DNA of 64,000 bases, from NCBI RefSeq assembly GCF_019649055.1, contig NW_026570404.1, positions 1 to 64,000 of the forward strand, written 5' to 3'. Of this stretch, positions 1 through 13,600 are shown one piece after another. Source of the DNA: Paramacrobiotus metropolitanus. Its lineage: Eukaryota; Tardigrada; Eutardigrada; Parachela; Macrobiotidae. A program made the translations under genes and the position numbers. The stretch's first letter is position 1. Every line of letters begins with the position of its first letter. The notes beneath the pieces are model-generated. The model was not told the origin of the DNA and did no database searches. It worked only from the letters and a program-made list of their open reading frames with translations.

Positions 1-2530
1 TTTTTTTTGAAATCTGTTTTCAGATTTCAACTCAGCGCATCAAATAACGTCTAAGTTTCCAGTTTCGAGACGATTTTACCGTGTAGTTATCGAGATCTAT
101 AAAATATATGTCAAGTTGTAGTTGCCGGTAACCGGTAACTTTTTTCAGTGAAATTTTTTTTGAAATCTGTTTTCAGATTTGAACTCAGCGCATCAAATAA
201 CGTCTAAGTTTCCAGTTTCAGACGATTTTACCGTGTAGTTATCGAGATCTAAAATATGTCACAGAAGTTGCCGGTAACCGGTAACTTTTTCGGGTGAAAT
301 TTTTTTTTGAAATCTGTTTTCAGATTTGAACTCAGCGCATCAAATAACGTCTAAGTTTCCAGTTTCAGACGATTTTACCGTGTAGTTATCGAGATCAAAA
401 ATATGTCAAGTTGTAGTTGCCGGTAACCGGTAACTTTTTTTTCGGTGAAATTTTTTTTGAAATCTGCTTTAGATTTGAACTCAGCGCATCAAATTACGTC
501 TAGTTTCCAGTTTCAGACGATTTTACCGTGTAGTTATCGAGATCTAAAATATGTCAAGTTGTAGTTGCCGGTAACCGGTAACTTTTTTCGGGTGAAATTT
601 TTTTTGAAATCTGTTTCGGATTTGAACTCAGCGCATCAAATCACGTAAGTTTCCAGTTTCAGACGATTTTACCGTGTAGTTATCGAGATCTACAAAATAT
701 GTCAAGTTGTAGTTGCCGGTAACCGGTAACTTTTTCGGTGAAATTTTTTGAAATCTGTTTTCAGATTTGAACTCAGCGCATCAAATAACGTCTAAGTTTC
801 CAGTTTCAGACGATTTTACCGTGTAGTTATCGAGATCTATAAAATATGTCAAGTTGTAGTTGCCGGTAACCGGTAACTTTTTCGGTGAAATTTTTTTTGA
901 AATCTGTTTCAGATTTGAACTCAGCGCATCAAATACGTCTAAGCTTCCAGTTTCAGACGATTTTACCGTGTAGTTATCGAGATCTAAAATAAATGTCACG
1001 AGTTGCCGGTAACCGGTAACTTTTTTTCGGTGAAATTTTTTTTGAAATCTGTTTTCAGATTTGAACTCAGCGCATCAAATAACGTCTAAGTTTCCAGTTT
1101 CAGACGATTTTACCGTGTAGTTATCGAGATCTAAAATAAATGTCACGAAGTTGCCAGTAACCGGTAACTTTTTTGGGTGAATTTTTTTTTGAAATCTGTT
1201 TTCAGATTTCAACTCAGCGCATCAAATAACGTCTAAGTTTCCAGTTTCAGACGATTTTACCGTGTAGTTATCGAGATCTACGAAATATGTCAAGTTGTAG
1301 TTGCCGGTAACCGGTAACTTTTTTCGGTGAAATTTTTTTTGAAATCTGTTTTCAGATTTGAACTTAGCGCATCAAATAACGTCTAAGTTTCCAGTTTCAG
1401 ACGATTTTACCGTGTAGTTATCGAGATCTATAAAATATGTCAAGTTGTAGTTGCCGGTAACCGGTAACTTTTTCGGTGAAATTTTTTGAAATCTGTTTTC
1501 AGATTTCAACTCAGCGCATCAAATAACGTCTAAGTTTCCAGTTTCAGACGATTTTACCGTGTAGTTATCGAGATCTACAAAATATGTCAAGTTGTAGTTG
1601 CCGGTAACCGGTAACTTTTTCGGTGAAATTTTTTTGAAATCTGTTTTCAGATTTGAACTCAGCGCATCAAATAACGTCTAAGTTTCCAGTTTCAGACGAT
1701 TTTACCGTGTAGTTATCGAGATCTATAAAATATGTCAAGTTGTAGTTGCCGGTAACCGGTAACTTTTTTCGGTGAAATTTTTTTTGAAATCTGTTTTCAG
1801 ATTTGAACTCAGCGCATCAAATAACGTCTAAGTTCCAGTTTCAGACGATTTTACCGTGTAGTTATCGAGATCTAAAATAAATGTCACGAAGTTGCCGGTA
1901 ACCGGTAACTTTTTTGGGTGAAATTTTTTTTGAAATCTGTTTTCAGATTTCAACTCAGCGTCAAATAACGTCTAAGTTTCCAGTTTCAGACGATTTTACC
2001 GTGTAGTTATCGAGATCTATAAAATATGTCAAGTTGTAGTTGCCGGTAACCGGTAACTTTTTCGGTGAAATTTTTTTGAAATCTGTTTTCAGATTTGAAC
2101 TCAGCGCATCAAATAACGTCTAAGTTTCCAGTTTCAGACGATTTTACCGTGTAGTTATCGAGATCTATAAAATATGTCAAGTTGTAGTTGCCGGTAACCG
2201 GTAACTTTTTTTCGGTGAAATTTTTTGAAATCTGTTTTCAGATTTGAACTCAGCGCATCAAATAACGTCTAAGTTTCAAGTTTCAGACGATTTTAACGTG
2301 TAGTTATCGAGATCTATAAAATATGTCAAGTTGTAGTTGCCGGTAACCGGTAACTTTTTTCGGTGAAATTTTTTTTTAAAATCTGTTTTCAGATTTGAAC
2401 TCAGCGCATCAAATAACGTCTAAGTTTCCAGTTTTAGACGATTTTACCGTGTAGTTATCGAGATCTAAAATAAATGTCACGAAGTTGCCAGTAACCGGTA
2501 ACTTTTTTGGGTGAAATTTTTTTGAAATCT
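1..2530. repeat. High-diversity block at the left edge of the window
   Basis: Almost every monomer here carries a private change. Examples are gtttcggatttg and aatcacgtaag near 606-650, taagcttccag near 940, ctacgaaatatg near 1268, ccagtaaccgg near 1154 and 2490, cagcgtcaaat with a lost ca near 1955, ttttaacgtg near 2290, and linker variants cacagaag (near 259) and cacgag (near 996). Monomers range from about 146 to 151 bp. Such decay is expected near an array edge or in a part no longer homogenised, but a poorly polished assembly end could look similar. Confidence 0.7.
2378..2523. repeat. Variant B monomer, first copy of an aaaatctg / ttttagacg haplotype
   Basis: This B monomer starts aaaatctg instead of gaaatctg, carries cagttttagacg in the core and has gggtg after dyad 2. 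The same three changes recur together at 10667-10812. The copy also has ccagtaacc in dyad 2, which the partner lacks. Confidence 0.8.
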
Positions 2531-3560
2531 GTTTTCAGATTTGAACTCAGCGCATCAAATAACGTCTAAGTTTCCAGTTTCAGACGATTTTACCGTGTAG
2601 TTATCGAGATCTAAAATAAATGTCACGAAGTTGCCGGTAACCGGTAACTTTTTTCGGTGAAATTTTTTTGAAATCTGTTTTCAGATTTGAACTCAGCGCA
2701 TCAAATAACGTCTAAGTTTCCAGTTTCAGACGATTTTACCGTGTAGTTATCGAGATCTCTAAAATAAATGTCAAGTAGTTGCCGGTAACCGGTAACTTTT
2801 TTCGGTGAAATTTTTTTGAAATCTGTTTTCAGATTTGAACTCAGCGCATCAAATAACGTCTAAGTTTCCAGTTTCAGACGATTTTACCGTGTAGTTATCG
2901 AGATCTATAAAATATGTCAAGTTGTAGTTGCCGGTAACCGGTAACTTTTTTCGGTGAAATTTTTTTGAAATCTGTTTTCAGATTTGAACTCAGCGCATCA
3001 AATAACGTCTAAGTTTCCAGTTTCAGACGATTTTACCGTGTAGTTATCGAGATCTATAAAATATGTCAAGTTGTAGTTGCCGGTAACCGGTAACTTTTTT
3101 CGGTGAAATTTTTTTGAAATCTGTTTTCAGATTTGAACTCAGCGCATCAAATAACGTCTAAGTTTCCAGTTTCAGACGATTTTACCGTGTAGTTATCGAG
3201 ATCTAAAATAAATGTCACGAAGTTGCCGGTAACCGGTAACTTTTTTCGGTGAAATTTTTTTTGAAATCTGTTTTCAGATTTGAACTCAGCGCATCAAATA
3301 ACGTCTAAGTTTCCAGTTTCAGACGATTTTACCGTGTAGTTATCGAGATCTATAAAATATGTCAAGTTGTAGTTGCCGGTAACCGGTAACTTTTTTCGGT
3401 GAAATTTTTTTGAAATCTGTTTTCAGATTTGAACTCAGCGCATCAAATAACGTCTAAGTTTCCAGTTTCAGACGATTTTACCGTGTAGTTATCGAGATCT
3501 ATAAAATATGTCAAGTTGTAGTTGCCGGTAACCGGTAACTTTTTTCGGTGAAATTTTTTT

Positions 3561-3706
3561 GAAATCTGTTTTCAGATTTGAACTCAGCGCATCAAATAAC
3601 CTCTAAGTTTCCAGTTTCAGACGATTTTACCGTGTAGTTATCGAGATCTATAAAATATGTCACGAAGTTGCCGGTAACCGGTAACTTTTTTGGGTGAAAT
3701 TTTTTT
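3561..3706. repeat. Hybrid monomer with cctctaag (first copy)
   Basis: The linker joins a type A start (ctataaaatatg) to a type B end (tcacgaag). The core has aacctctaag (g to c at 3601), dyad 2 is followed by gggtg, and the next monomer begins gaaatttg (c to t at 3712). The same set of changes is found at 57209-57361. Confidence 0.85.
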
Positions 3707-6700
3707 GAAATTTGTTTTCAGATTTGAACTCAGCGCATCAAATAACGTCTAAGTTTCCAGTTTCAGACGATTTTACCGTGTAGTTATCGAGATCTAAAAT
3801 AAATGTCACGAAGTTGCCGGTAACCGGTAACTTTTTTGGGTGAAATTTTTTTTGAAATCTGTTTTCAGATTTGAACTCAGCGCATCAAATAACGTCTAAG
3901 TTTCCAGTTTCAGACGATTTTACCGTGTAGTTATCGAGATCTAAAATAAATGTCACGAAGTTGCCGGTAACCGGTAACTTTTTTCGGTGAAATTTTTTTG
4001 AAATCTGTTTTCAGATTTGAACTCAGCGCATCAAATAACGTCTAAGTTTCCAGTTTCAGACGATTTTACCGTGTAGTTATCGAGATCTATAAAATATGTC
4101 AAGTTGTAGTTGCCGGTAACCGGTAACTTTTTTCGGTGAAATTTTTTTGAAATCTGTTTTCAGATTTGAACTCAGCGCATCAAATAACGTCTAAGTTTCC
4201 AGTTTCAGACGATTTTACCGTGTAGTTATCGAGATCTATAAAATATGTCAAGTTGTAGTTGCCGGTAACCGGTAACTTTTTTCGGTGAAATTTTTTTGAA
4301 ATCTGTTTTCAGATTTGAACTCAGCGCATCAAATAACGTCTAAGTTTCCAGTTTCAGACGATTTTACCGTGTAGTTATCGAGATCTAAAATAAATGTCAC
4401 GAAGTTGCCGGTAACCGGTAACTTTTTTCGGTGAAATTTTTTTGAAATCTGTTTTCAGATTTGAACTCAGCGCATCAAATAACGTCTAAGTTTCCAGTTT
4501 CAGACGATTTTACCGTGTAGTTATCGAGATCTAAAATATGTCAAGTTGTAGTTGCCGGTAACCGGTAACTTTTTTCGGTGAAATTTTTTTGAAATCTGTT
4601 TTCAGATTTGAACTCAGCGCATCAAATAACGTCTAAGTTTCCAGTTTCAGACGATTTTACCGTGTAGTTATCGAGATCTAAAATAAATGTCACGAAGTTG
4701 CCGGTAACCGGTAACTTTTTTCGGTGAAATTTTTTTTGAAATCTGTTTTCAGATTTGAACTCAGCGCATCAAATAACGTCTAAGTTTCCAGTTTCAGACG
4801 ATTTTACCGTGTAGTTATCGAGATCTATAAAATATGTCAAGTTGTAGTTGCCGGTAACCGGTAACTTTTTTCGGTGAAATTTTTTTGAAATCTGTTTTCA
4901 GATTTGAACTCAGCGCATCAAATAACGTCTAAGTTTCCAGTTTCAGACGATTTTACCGTGTAGTTATCGAGATCTATAAAATATGTCAAGTTGTAGTTGC
5001 CGGTAACCGGTAACTTTTTTCGGTGAAATTTTTTTTGAAATCTGTTTTCAGATTTGAACTCAGCGCATCAAATAACGTCTAAGTTTCCAGTTTCAGACGA
5101 TTTTACCGTGTAGTTATCGAGATCTAAAATAAATGTCACGAAGTTGCCGGTAACCGGTAACTTTTTTGGGTGAAATTTTTTTGAAATCTGTTTTCAGATT
5201 TGAACTCAGCGCATCAAATAACGTCTAAGTTTCCAGTTTCAGACGATTTTACCGTGTAGTTATCGAGATCTATAAAATATGTCAAGTTGTAGTTGCCGGT
5301 AACCGGTAACTTTTTTCGGTGAAATTTTTTTGAAATCTGTTTTCAGATTTGAACTCAGCGCATCAAATAACGTCTAAGTTTCCAGTTTCAGACGATTTTA
5401 CCGTGTAGTTATCGAGATCTATAAAATATGTCAAGTTGTAGTTGCCGGTAACCGGTAACTTTTTTCGGTGAAATTTTTTTGAAATCTGTTTTCAGATTTG
5501 AACTCAGCGCATCAAATAACGTCTAAGTTTCCAGTTTCAGACGATTTTACCGTGTAGTTATCGAGATCTATAAAATATGTCAAGTTGTAGTTGCCGGTAA
5601 CCGGTAACTTTTTTCGGTGAAATTTTTTTGAAATCTGTTTTCAGATTTGAACTCAGCGCATCAAATAACGTCTAAGTTTCCAGTTTCAGACGATTTTACC
5701 GTGTAGTTATCGAGATCTAAAATAAATGTCACGAAGTTGCCGGTAACCGGTAACTTTTTTCGGTGAAATTTTTTTGAAATCTGTTTTCAGATTTGAACTC
5801 AGCGCATCAAATAACGTCTAAGTTTCCAGTTTCAGACGATTTTACCGTGTAGTTATCGAGATCTAAAATAAATGTCAAGTTGTAGTTGCCGGTAACCGGT
5901 AACTTTTTTCGGTGAAATTTTTTTGAAATCTGTTTTCAGATTTCGAACTCAGCGCATCAAATAACGTCTAAGTTTCCAGTTTCAGACGATTTTACCGTGT
6001 AGTTATCGAGATCTATAAAATATGTCAAGTTGTAGTTGCCGGTAACCGGTAACTTTTTTCGGTGAAATTTTTTTGAAATCTGTTTTCAGATTTGAACTCA
6101 GCGCATCAAATAACGTCTAAGTTTCCAGTTTCAGACGATTTTACCGTGTAGTTATCGAGATCTAAAATAAATGTCACGAAGTTGCCGGTAACCGGTAACT
6201 TTTTTGGGTGAAATTTTTTTGAAATCTGTTTTCAGATTTGAACTCAGCGCATCAAATAACGTCTAAGTTTCCAGTTTCAGACGATTTTACCGTGTAGTTA
6301 TCGAGATCTATAAAATATGTCAAGTTGTAGTTGCCGGTAACCGGTAACTTTTTTCGGTGAAATTTTTTTGAAATCTGTTTTCAGATTTGAACTCAGCGCA
6401 TCAAATAACGTCTAAGTTTCCAGTTTCAGACGATTTTACCGTGTAGTTATCGAGATCTATAAAATATGTCAAGTTGTAGTTGCCGGTAACCGGTAACTTT
6501 TTTCGGTGAAATTTTTTTGAAATCTGTTTTCAGATTTGAACTCAGCGCATCAAATAACGTCTAAGTTTCCAGTTTCAGACGATTTTACCGTGTAGTTATC
6601 GAGATCTATAAAATATGTCAAGTTGTAGTTGCCGGTAACCGGTAACTTTTTTCGGTGAAATTTTTTTTGAAATCTGTTTTCAGATTTGAACTCAGCGCAT

Positions 6701-9700
6701 CAAATAACGTCTAAGTTTCCAGTTTCAGACGATTTTACCGTGTAGTTATCGAGATCTATAAAATATGTCAAGTTGTAGTTGCCGGTAACCGGTAACTTTT
6801 TTCGGTGAAATTTTTTTTGAAATCTGTTTTCAGATTTGAACTCAGCGCATCAAATAACGTCTAAGTTTCCAGTTTCAGACGATTTTACCGTGTAGTTATC
6901 GAGATCTAAAATAAATGTCAAGTTGTAGTTGCCGGTAACCGGTAACTTTTTTCGGTGAAATTTTTTTGAAATCTGTTTTCAGATTTGAACTCAGCGCATC
7001 AAATAACGTCTAAGTTTCCAGTTTCAGACGATTTTACCGTGTAGTTATCGAGATCTAAAATAAATGTCACGAAGTTGCCGGTAACCGGTAACTTTTTTGG
7101 GTGAAATTTTTTTTGAAATCTGTTTTCAGATTTGAACTCAGCGCATCAAATAACGTCTAAGTTTCCAGTTTCAGACGATTTTACCGTGTAGTTATCGAGA
7201 TCTAAAATATGTCACGAAGTTGCCGGTAACCGGTAACTTTTTTGGTGAAATTTTTTTGAAATCTGTTTTCAGATTTGAACTCAGCGCATCAAATAACGTC
7301 TAAGTTTCCAGTTTCAGACGATTTTACCGTGTAGTTATCGAGATCTATAAAATATGTCAAGTTGTAGTTGCCGGTAACCGGTAACTTTTTTCGGTGAAAT
7401 TTTTTTGAAATCTGTTTTCAGATTTGAACTCAGCGCATCAAATAACGTCTAAGTTTCCAGTTTCAGACGATTTTACCGTGTAGTTATCGAGATCTATAAA
7501 ATATGTCAAGTTGTAGTTGCCGGTAACCGGTAACTTTTTTCGGTGAAATTTTTTTGAAATCTGTTTTCAGATTTGAACTCAGCGCATCAAATAACGTCTA
7601 AGTTTCCAGTTTCAGACGATTTTACCGTGTAGTTATCGAGATCTAAAATAAATGTCAAGTTGTAGTTGCCGGTAACCGGTAACTTTTTTCGGGTGAAATT
7701 TTTTTGAAATCTGTTTTCAGATTTGAACTCAGCGCATCAAATAACGTCTAAGTTTCCAGTTTCAGACGATTTTACCGTGTAGTTATCGAGATCTAAAATA
7801 AATGTCACGAAGTTGCCGGTAACCGGTAACTTTTTTCGGTGAAATTTTTTTTGAAATCTGTTTTCTGATTTCAACTCAGCGCATCAAATAACGTCTAAGT
7901 TTCCAGTTTCAGACGATTTTACTGTGTAGTTATCGAGATCTAAAATAAATGTCACGAAGTTGCCGGTAACCGGTAACTTTTTCGGGTGAAATTTTTTTTG
8001 AAATCTGTTTTCAGATTTCAACTCAGCGCATCAAATAACGTCTAAGTTTCCAGTTTCAGACGATTTTACCGTGTAGTTATCGAGATCTATAAAATATGTC
8101 AAGTTGTAGTTGCCGGTAACCGGTAACTTTTTTCGGTGAAATTTTTTTTGAAATCTGTTTTCAGATTTCAACTCAGCGCATCAAATAACGTCTAAGTTTC
8201 CAGTTTCAGACGATTTTACCGTGTAGTTATCGAGATCTATAAAATATGTGAAGTTGTAGTTGCCGGTAACCGGTAACTTTTTTGGGTGAAATTTTTTTTG
8301 AAATCTGTTTTCAGATTTGAACTCAGCGCATCAAATAACGTCTAAGTTTCCAGTTTCAGACGATTTTACCGTGTAGTTATCGAGATCTATAAAATATGTC
8401 AAGTTGTAGTTGCCGGTAACCGGTAACTTTTTTCGGTGAAATTTTTTTGAAATCTGTTTTCAGATTTGAACTCAGCGCATCAAATAACGTCTAAGTTTCC
8501 AGTTTCAGACGATTTTACCGTGTAGTTATCGAGATCTATAAAATATGTCAAGTTGTAGTTGCCGGTAACCGGTAACTTTTTTCGGTGAAATTTTTTTGAA
8601 ATCTGTTTTCAGATTTGAACTCAGCGCATCAAATAACGTCTAAGTTTCCAGTTTCAGACGATTTTACCGTGTAGTTATCGAGATCTAAAATAAATGTCAC
8701 GAAGTTGCCGGTAACCGGTAACTTTTTTGGGTGAAATTTTTTTGAAATCTGTTTTCAGATTTGAACTCAGCGCATCAAATAACGTCTAAGTTTCCAGTTT
8801 CAGACGATTTTACCGTGTAGTTATCGAGATCTAAAATAAATGTCACGAAGTTGCCGGTAACCGGTAACTTTTTTCGGTGAAATTTTTTTGAAATCTGTTT
8901 TCAGATTTGAACTCAGCGCATCAAATAACGTCTAAGTTTCCAGTTTCAGACGATTTTACCGTGTAGTTATCGAGATCTAAAATAAATGTCACGAAGTTGC
9001 CGGTAACCGGTAACTTTTTTCGGTGAAATTTTTTTTGAAATCTGTTTTCAGATTTGAACTCAGCGCATCAAATAACGTCTAAGTTTCCAGTTTCAGACGA
9101 TTTTACCGTGTAGTTATCGAGATCTATAAAATATGTCAAGTTGTAGTTGCCGGTAACCGGTAACTTTTTGGTGAAATTTTTTTTGAAATCTGTTTTCAGA
9201 TTTGAACTCAGCGCATCAAATAACGTCTAAGTTTCCAGTTTCAGACGATTTTACCGTGTAGTTATCGAGATCTATAAAATATGTCAAGTTGTAGTTGCCG
9301 GTAACCGGTAACTTTTTTCGGTGAAATTTTTTTGAAATCTGTTTTCAGATTTGAACTCAGCGCATCAAATAACGTCTAAGTTTCCAGTTTCAGACGATTT
9401 TACCGTGTAGTTATCGAGATCTAAAATAAATGTCACAGTTGCCGGTAACCGGTAACTTTTTTCGGTGAAATTTTTTTTGAAATCTGTTTTCAGATTTGAA
9501 CTCAGCGCATCAAATAACGTCTAAGTTTCCAGTTTCAGACGATTTTACCGTGTAGTTATCGAGATCTAAAATAAATGTCAAGTTGTAGTTGCCGGTAACC
9601 GGTAACTTTTTTCGGTGAAATTTTTTTGAAATCTGTTTTCAGATTTGAACTCAGCGCATCAAATAACGTCTAAGTTTCCAGTTTCAGACGATTTTACCGT

Positions 9701-10518
9701 GTAGTTATCGAGATCTATAAAATATGTCAAGTTGTAGTTGCCGGTAACCGGTAACTTTTTTCGGTGAAATTTTTTTGAAATCTGTTTTCAGATTTGAACT
9801 CAGCGCATCAAATAACGTCTAAGTTTCCAGTTTCAGACGATTTTACCGTGTAGTTATCGAGATCTAAAATAAATGTCACGAAGTTGCCGGTAACCGGTAA
9901 CTTTTTTGGGTGAAATTTTTTTTGAAATCTGTTTTCAGATTTGAACTCAGCGCATCAAATAACGTCTAAGTTTCCAGTTTCAGACGATTTTACCGTGTAG
10001 TTATCGAGATCTATAAAATATGTCAAGTTGTAGTTGCCGGTAACCGGTAACTTTTGGGTGAAATTTTTTTGAAATCTGTTTTCAGATTTGAACTCAGCGC
10101 ATCAAATTACGTCTAAGTTTCCAGTTTCAGACGATTTTACCGTGTAGTTATCGAGATCTATAAAATATGTCAAGTTGTAGTTGCCGGTAACCGGTAACTT
10201 TTTCGGTGAAATTTTTTTTGAAATCTGTTTTCAGATTTCAACTCAGCGCATCAAATAACGTCTAAGTTTCCAGTTTCAGACGATTTTACCGTGTAGTTAT
10301 CGAGATCTATAAAATATGTCAAGTTGTAGTTGCCGGTAACCGGTAACTTTTTTCGGTGAAATTTTTTTGAAATCTGTTTTCAGATTTGAACTCAGCGCAT
10401 CAAATAACGTCTAAGTTTCCAGTTTTAGACGATTTTACCGTGTAGTTATCGAGATCTATAAAATATGTCAAGTTGTAGTTGCCGGTAACCGGTAACTTTT
10501 TTGGGTGAAATTTTTTTT

Positions 10519-10666
10519 GAAATCTTTTTTCGGATTTGAACTCAGCGCATTAAATTACGTCTAAGTTCCCAGTTTCAGACGATTTTACCGTGTAGTTATC
10601 GAGATCTAAAATAAATGTCACGAAGTTGCTGGTAACCGGTAACTTTTTTGGGTGAAATTTTTTTTT
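10519..10666. repeat. Diverged B monomer with disrupted hairpin
   Basis: The hairpin region reads gaaatcttttttcggattt, so the left arm and loop are damaged. Further changes are gcgcattaaattacg, aagttcccag and gttgctggtaacc. The preceding copy has cagttttagacg. The start of this copy is shared with the damaged monomer at 23116-23266, and the following copy (10667-10812) shares a haplotype with 2378-2523. Confidence 0.85.
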
Positions 10667-13600
10667 AAAATCTGTTTTCAGATTTGAACTCAGCGCATCA
10701 AATAACGTCTAAGTTTCCAGTTTTAGACGATTTTACCGTGTAGTTATCGAGATCTAAAATAAATGTCACGAAGTTGCCGGTAACCGGTAACTTTTTTGGG
10801 TGAAATTTTTTTGAAATCTGTTTTCAGATTTGAACTCAGCGCATCAAATAACGTCTAAGTTTCCAGTTTCAGACGATTTTACCGTGTAGTTATCGAGATC
10901 TATAAAATATGTCAAGTTGTAGTTGCCGGTAACCGGTAACTTTTTTCGGTGAAATTTTTTTTGAAATCTGTTTTCAGATTTGAACTCAGCGCATCAAATA
11001 ACGTCTAAGTTTCCAGTTTCAGACGATTTTACCGTGTAGTTATCGAGATCTAAAATAAATGTCACGAAGTTGCCGGTAACCGGTAACTTTTTGGGTGAAT
11101 ATTTTTTTGAAATCTGTTTTCAGATTTGAACTCAGCGCATCAAATAACGTCTAAGTTTCCAGTTTCAGACGATTTTACCGTGTAGTTATCGAGATCTATA
11201 AAATATGTCAAGTTGTAGTTGCCGGTAACCGGTAACTTTTTTCGGTGAAATTTTTTTTGAAATCTGTTTTCAGATTTGAACTCAGCGCATCAAATAACGT
11301 CTAAGTTTCCAGTTTCAGACGATTTTACCGTGTAGTTATCGAGATCTAAAATAAATGTCACGAAGTTGCCGGTAACCGGTAACTTTTTTGGGTGAAATTT
11401 TTTTGAAATCTGTTTTCAGATTTGAACTCAGCGCATCAAATAACGTCTAAGTTTCCAGTTTCAGACGATTTTACCGTGTAGTTATCGAGATCTATAAAAT
11501 ATGTCAAGTTGTAGTTGCCGGTAACCGGTAACTTTTTTCGGTGAAATTTTTTTGAAATCTGTTTTCAGATTTGAACTCAGCGCATCAAATAACGTCTAAG
11601 TTTCCAGTTTCAGACGATTTTACCGTGTAGTTATCGAGATCTATAAAATATGTCAAGTTGTAGTTGCCGGTAACCGGTAACTTTTTCGGTGAAATTTTTT
11701 TGAAATCTGTTTTCAGATTTCAACTCAGCGCATCAAATAACGTCTAAGTTTCCAGTTTCAGACGATTTTACCGTGTAGTTATCGAGATCTATAAAATATG
11801 TCAAGTTGTAGTTGCCGGTAACCGGTAACTTTTTTCGGTGAAATTTTTTTTGAAATCTGTTTTCAGATTTGAACTCAGCGCATCAAATAACGTCTAAGTT
11901 TCCAGTTTCAGACGATTTTACCGTGTAGTTATCGAGATCTATAAAATATGTCAAGTTGTAGTTGCCGGTAACCGGTAACTTTTTTCGGTGAAATTTTTTT
12001 GAAATCTGTTTTCAGATTTGAACTCAGCGCATCAAATAACGTCTAAGTTTCCAGTTTCAGACGATTTTACCGTGTAGTTATCGAGATCTAAAATAAATGT
12101 CACGAAGTTGCCGGTAACCGGTAACTTTTTTGGTGAAATTTTTTTTGAAATCTGTTTTCAGATTTGAACTCAGCGCATCAAATAACGTCTAAGTTTCCAG
12201 TTTCAGACGATTTTACCGTGTAGTTATCGAGATCTAAAATAAATGTCACGAAGTTGCCGGTAACCGGTAACTTTTTTCGGTGAAATTTTTTTGAAATCTG
12301 TTTTCAGATTTGAACTCAGCGCATCAAATAACGTCTAAGTTTCCAGTTTCAGACGATTTTACCGTGTAGTTATCGAGATCTATAAAATATGTCAAGTTGT
12401 AGTTGCCGGTAACCGGTAACTTTTTCGGTGAAATTTTTTTTGAAATCTGTTTTCAGATTTGAACTCAGCGCATCAAATAACGTCTAAGTTTCCAGTTTCA
12501 GACGATTTTACCGTGTAGTTATCGAGATCTATAAAATATGTCAAGTTGTAGTTGCCGGTAACCGGTAACTTTTTTCGGTGAAATTTTTTTGAAATCTGTT
12601 TTCAGATTTGAACTCAGCGCATCAAATAACGTCTAAGTTTCCAGTTTCAGACGATTTTACCGTGTAGTTATCGAGATCTAAAATAAATGTCACGAAGTTG
12701 CCGGTAACCGGTAACTTTTTTCGGTGAAATTTTTTTTTGAAATCTGTTTTCAGATTTGAACTCAGCGCATCAAATAACGTCTAAGTTTCCAGTTTCAGAC
12801 GATTTTACCGTGTAGTTATCGAGATCTAAAATATGTCAAGTTGTAGTTGCCGGTAACCGGTAACTTTTTTCGGTGAAATTTTTTTGAAATCTGTTTTCAG
12901 ATTTGAACTCAGCGCATCAAATAACGTCTAAGTTTCCAGTTTCAGACGATTTTACCGTGTAGTTATCGAGATCTATAAAATATGTCAAGTTGTAGTTGCC
13001 GGTAACCGGTAACTTTTTTCGGTGAAATTTTTTTTGAAATCTGTTTTCAGATTTGAACTCAGCGCATCAAATAACGTCTAAGTTTCCAGTTTCAGACGAT
13101 TTTACCGTGTAGTTATCGAGATCTAAAATAAATGTCACGAAGTTGCCGGTAACCGGTAACTTTTTCGGTGAAATTTTTTTGAAATCTGTTTTCAGATTTG
13201 AACTCAGCGCATCAAATAACGTCTAAGTTTCCAGTTTCAGACGATTTTACCGTGTAGTTATCGAGATCTAAAATATGTCACGAAGTTGCCGGTAACCGGT
13301 AACTTTTTTCGGTGAAATTTTTTTGAAATCTGTTTTCAGATTTGAACTCAGCGCATCAAATAACGTCTAAGTTTCCAGTTTCAGACGATTTTACCGTGTA
13401 GTTATCGAGATCTATAAAATATGTCAAGTTGTAGTTGCCGGTAACCGGTAACTTTTTTCGGTGAAATTTTTTTTGAAATCTGTTTTCAGATTTGAACTCA
13501 GCGCATCAAATAACGTCTAAGTTTCCAGTTTCAGACGATTTTACCGTGTAGTTATCGAGATCTATAAAATATGTCAAGTTGTAGTTGCCGGTAACCGGTA

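Noticed and set aside
781-999. 72-residue open frame on the minus strand
   Set aside because: It is satellite sequence read in reverse across about one and a half monomers; the protein repeats itself (DLDNYTVKSSETG twice) only because indels keep the frame open here. Other copies are closed by stops.
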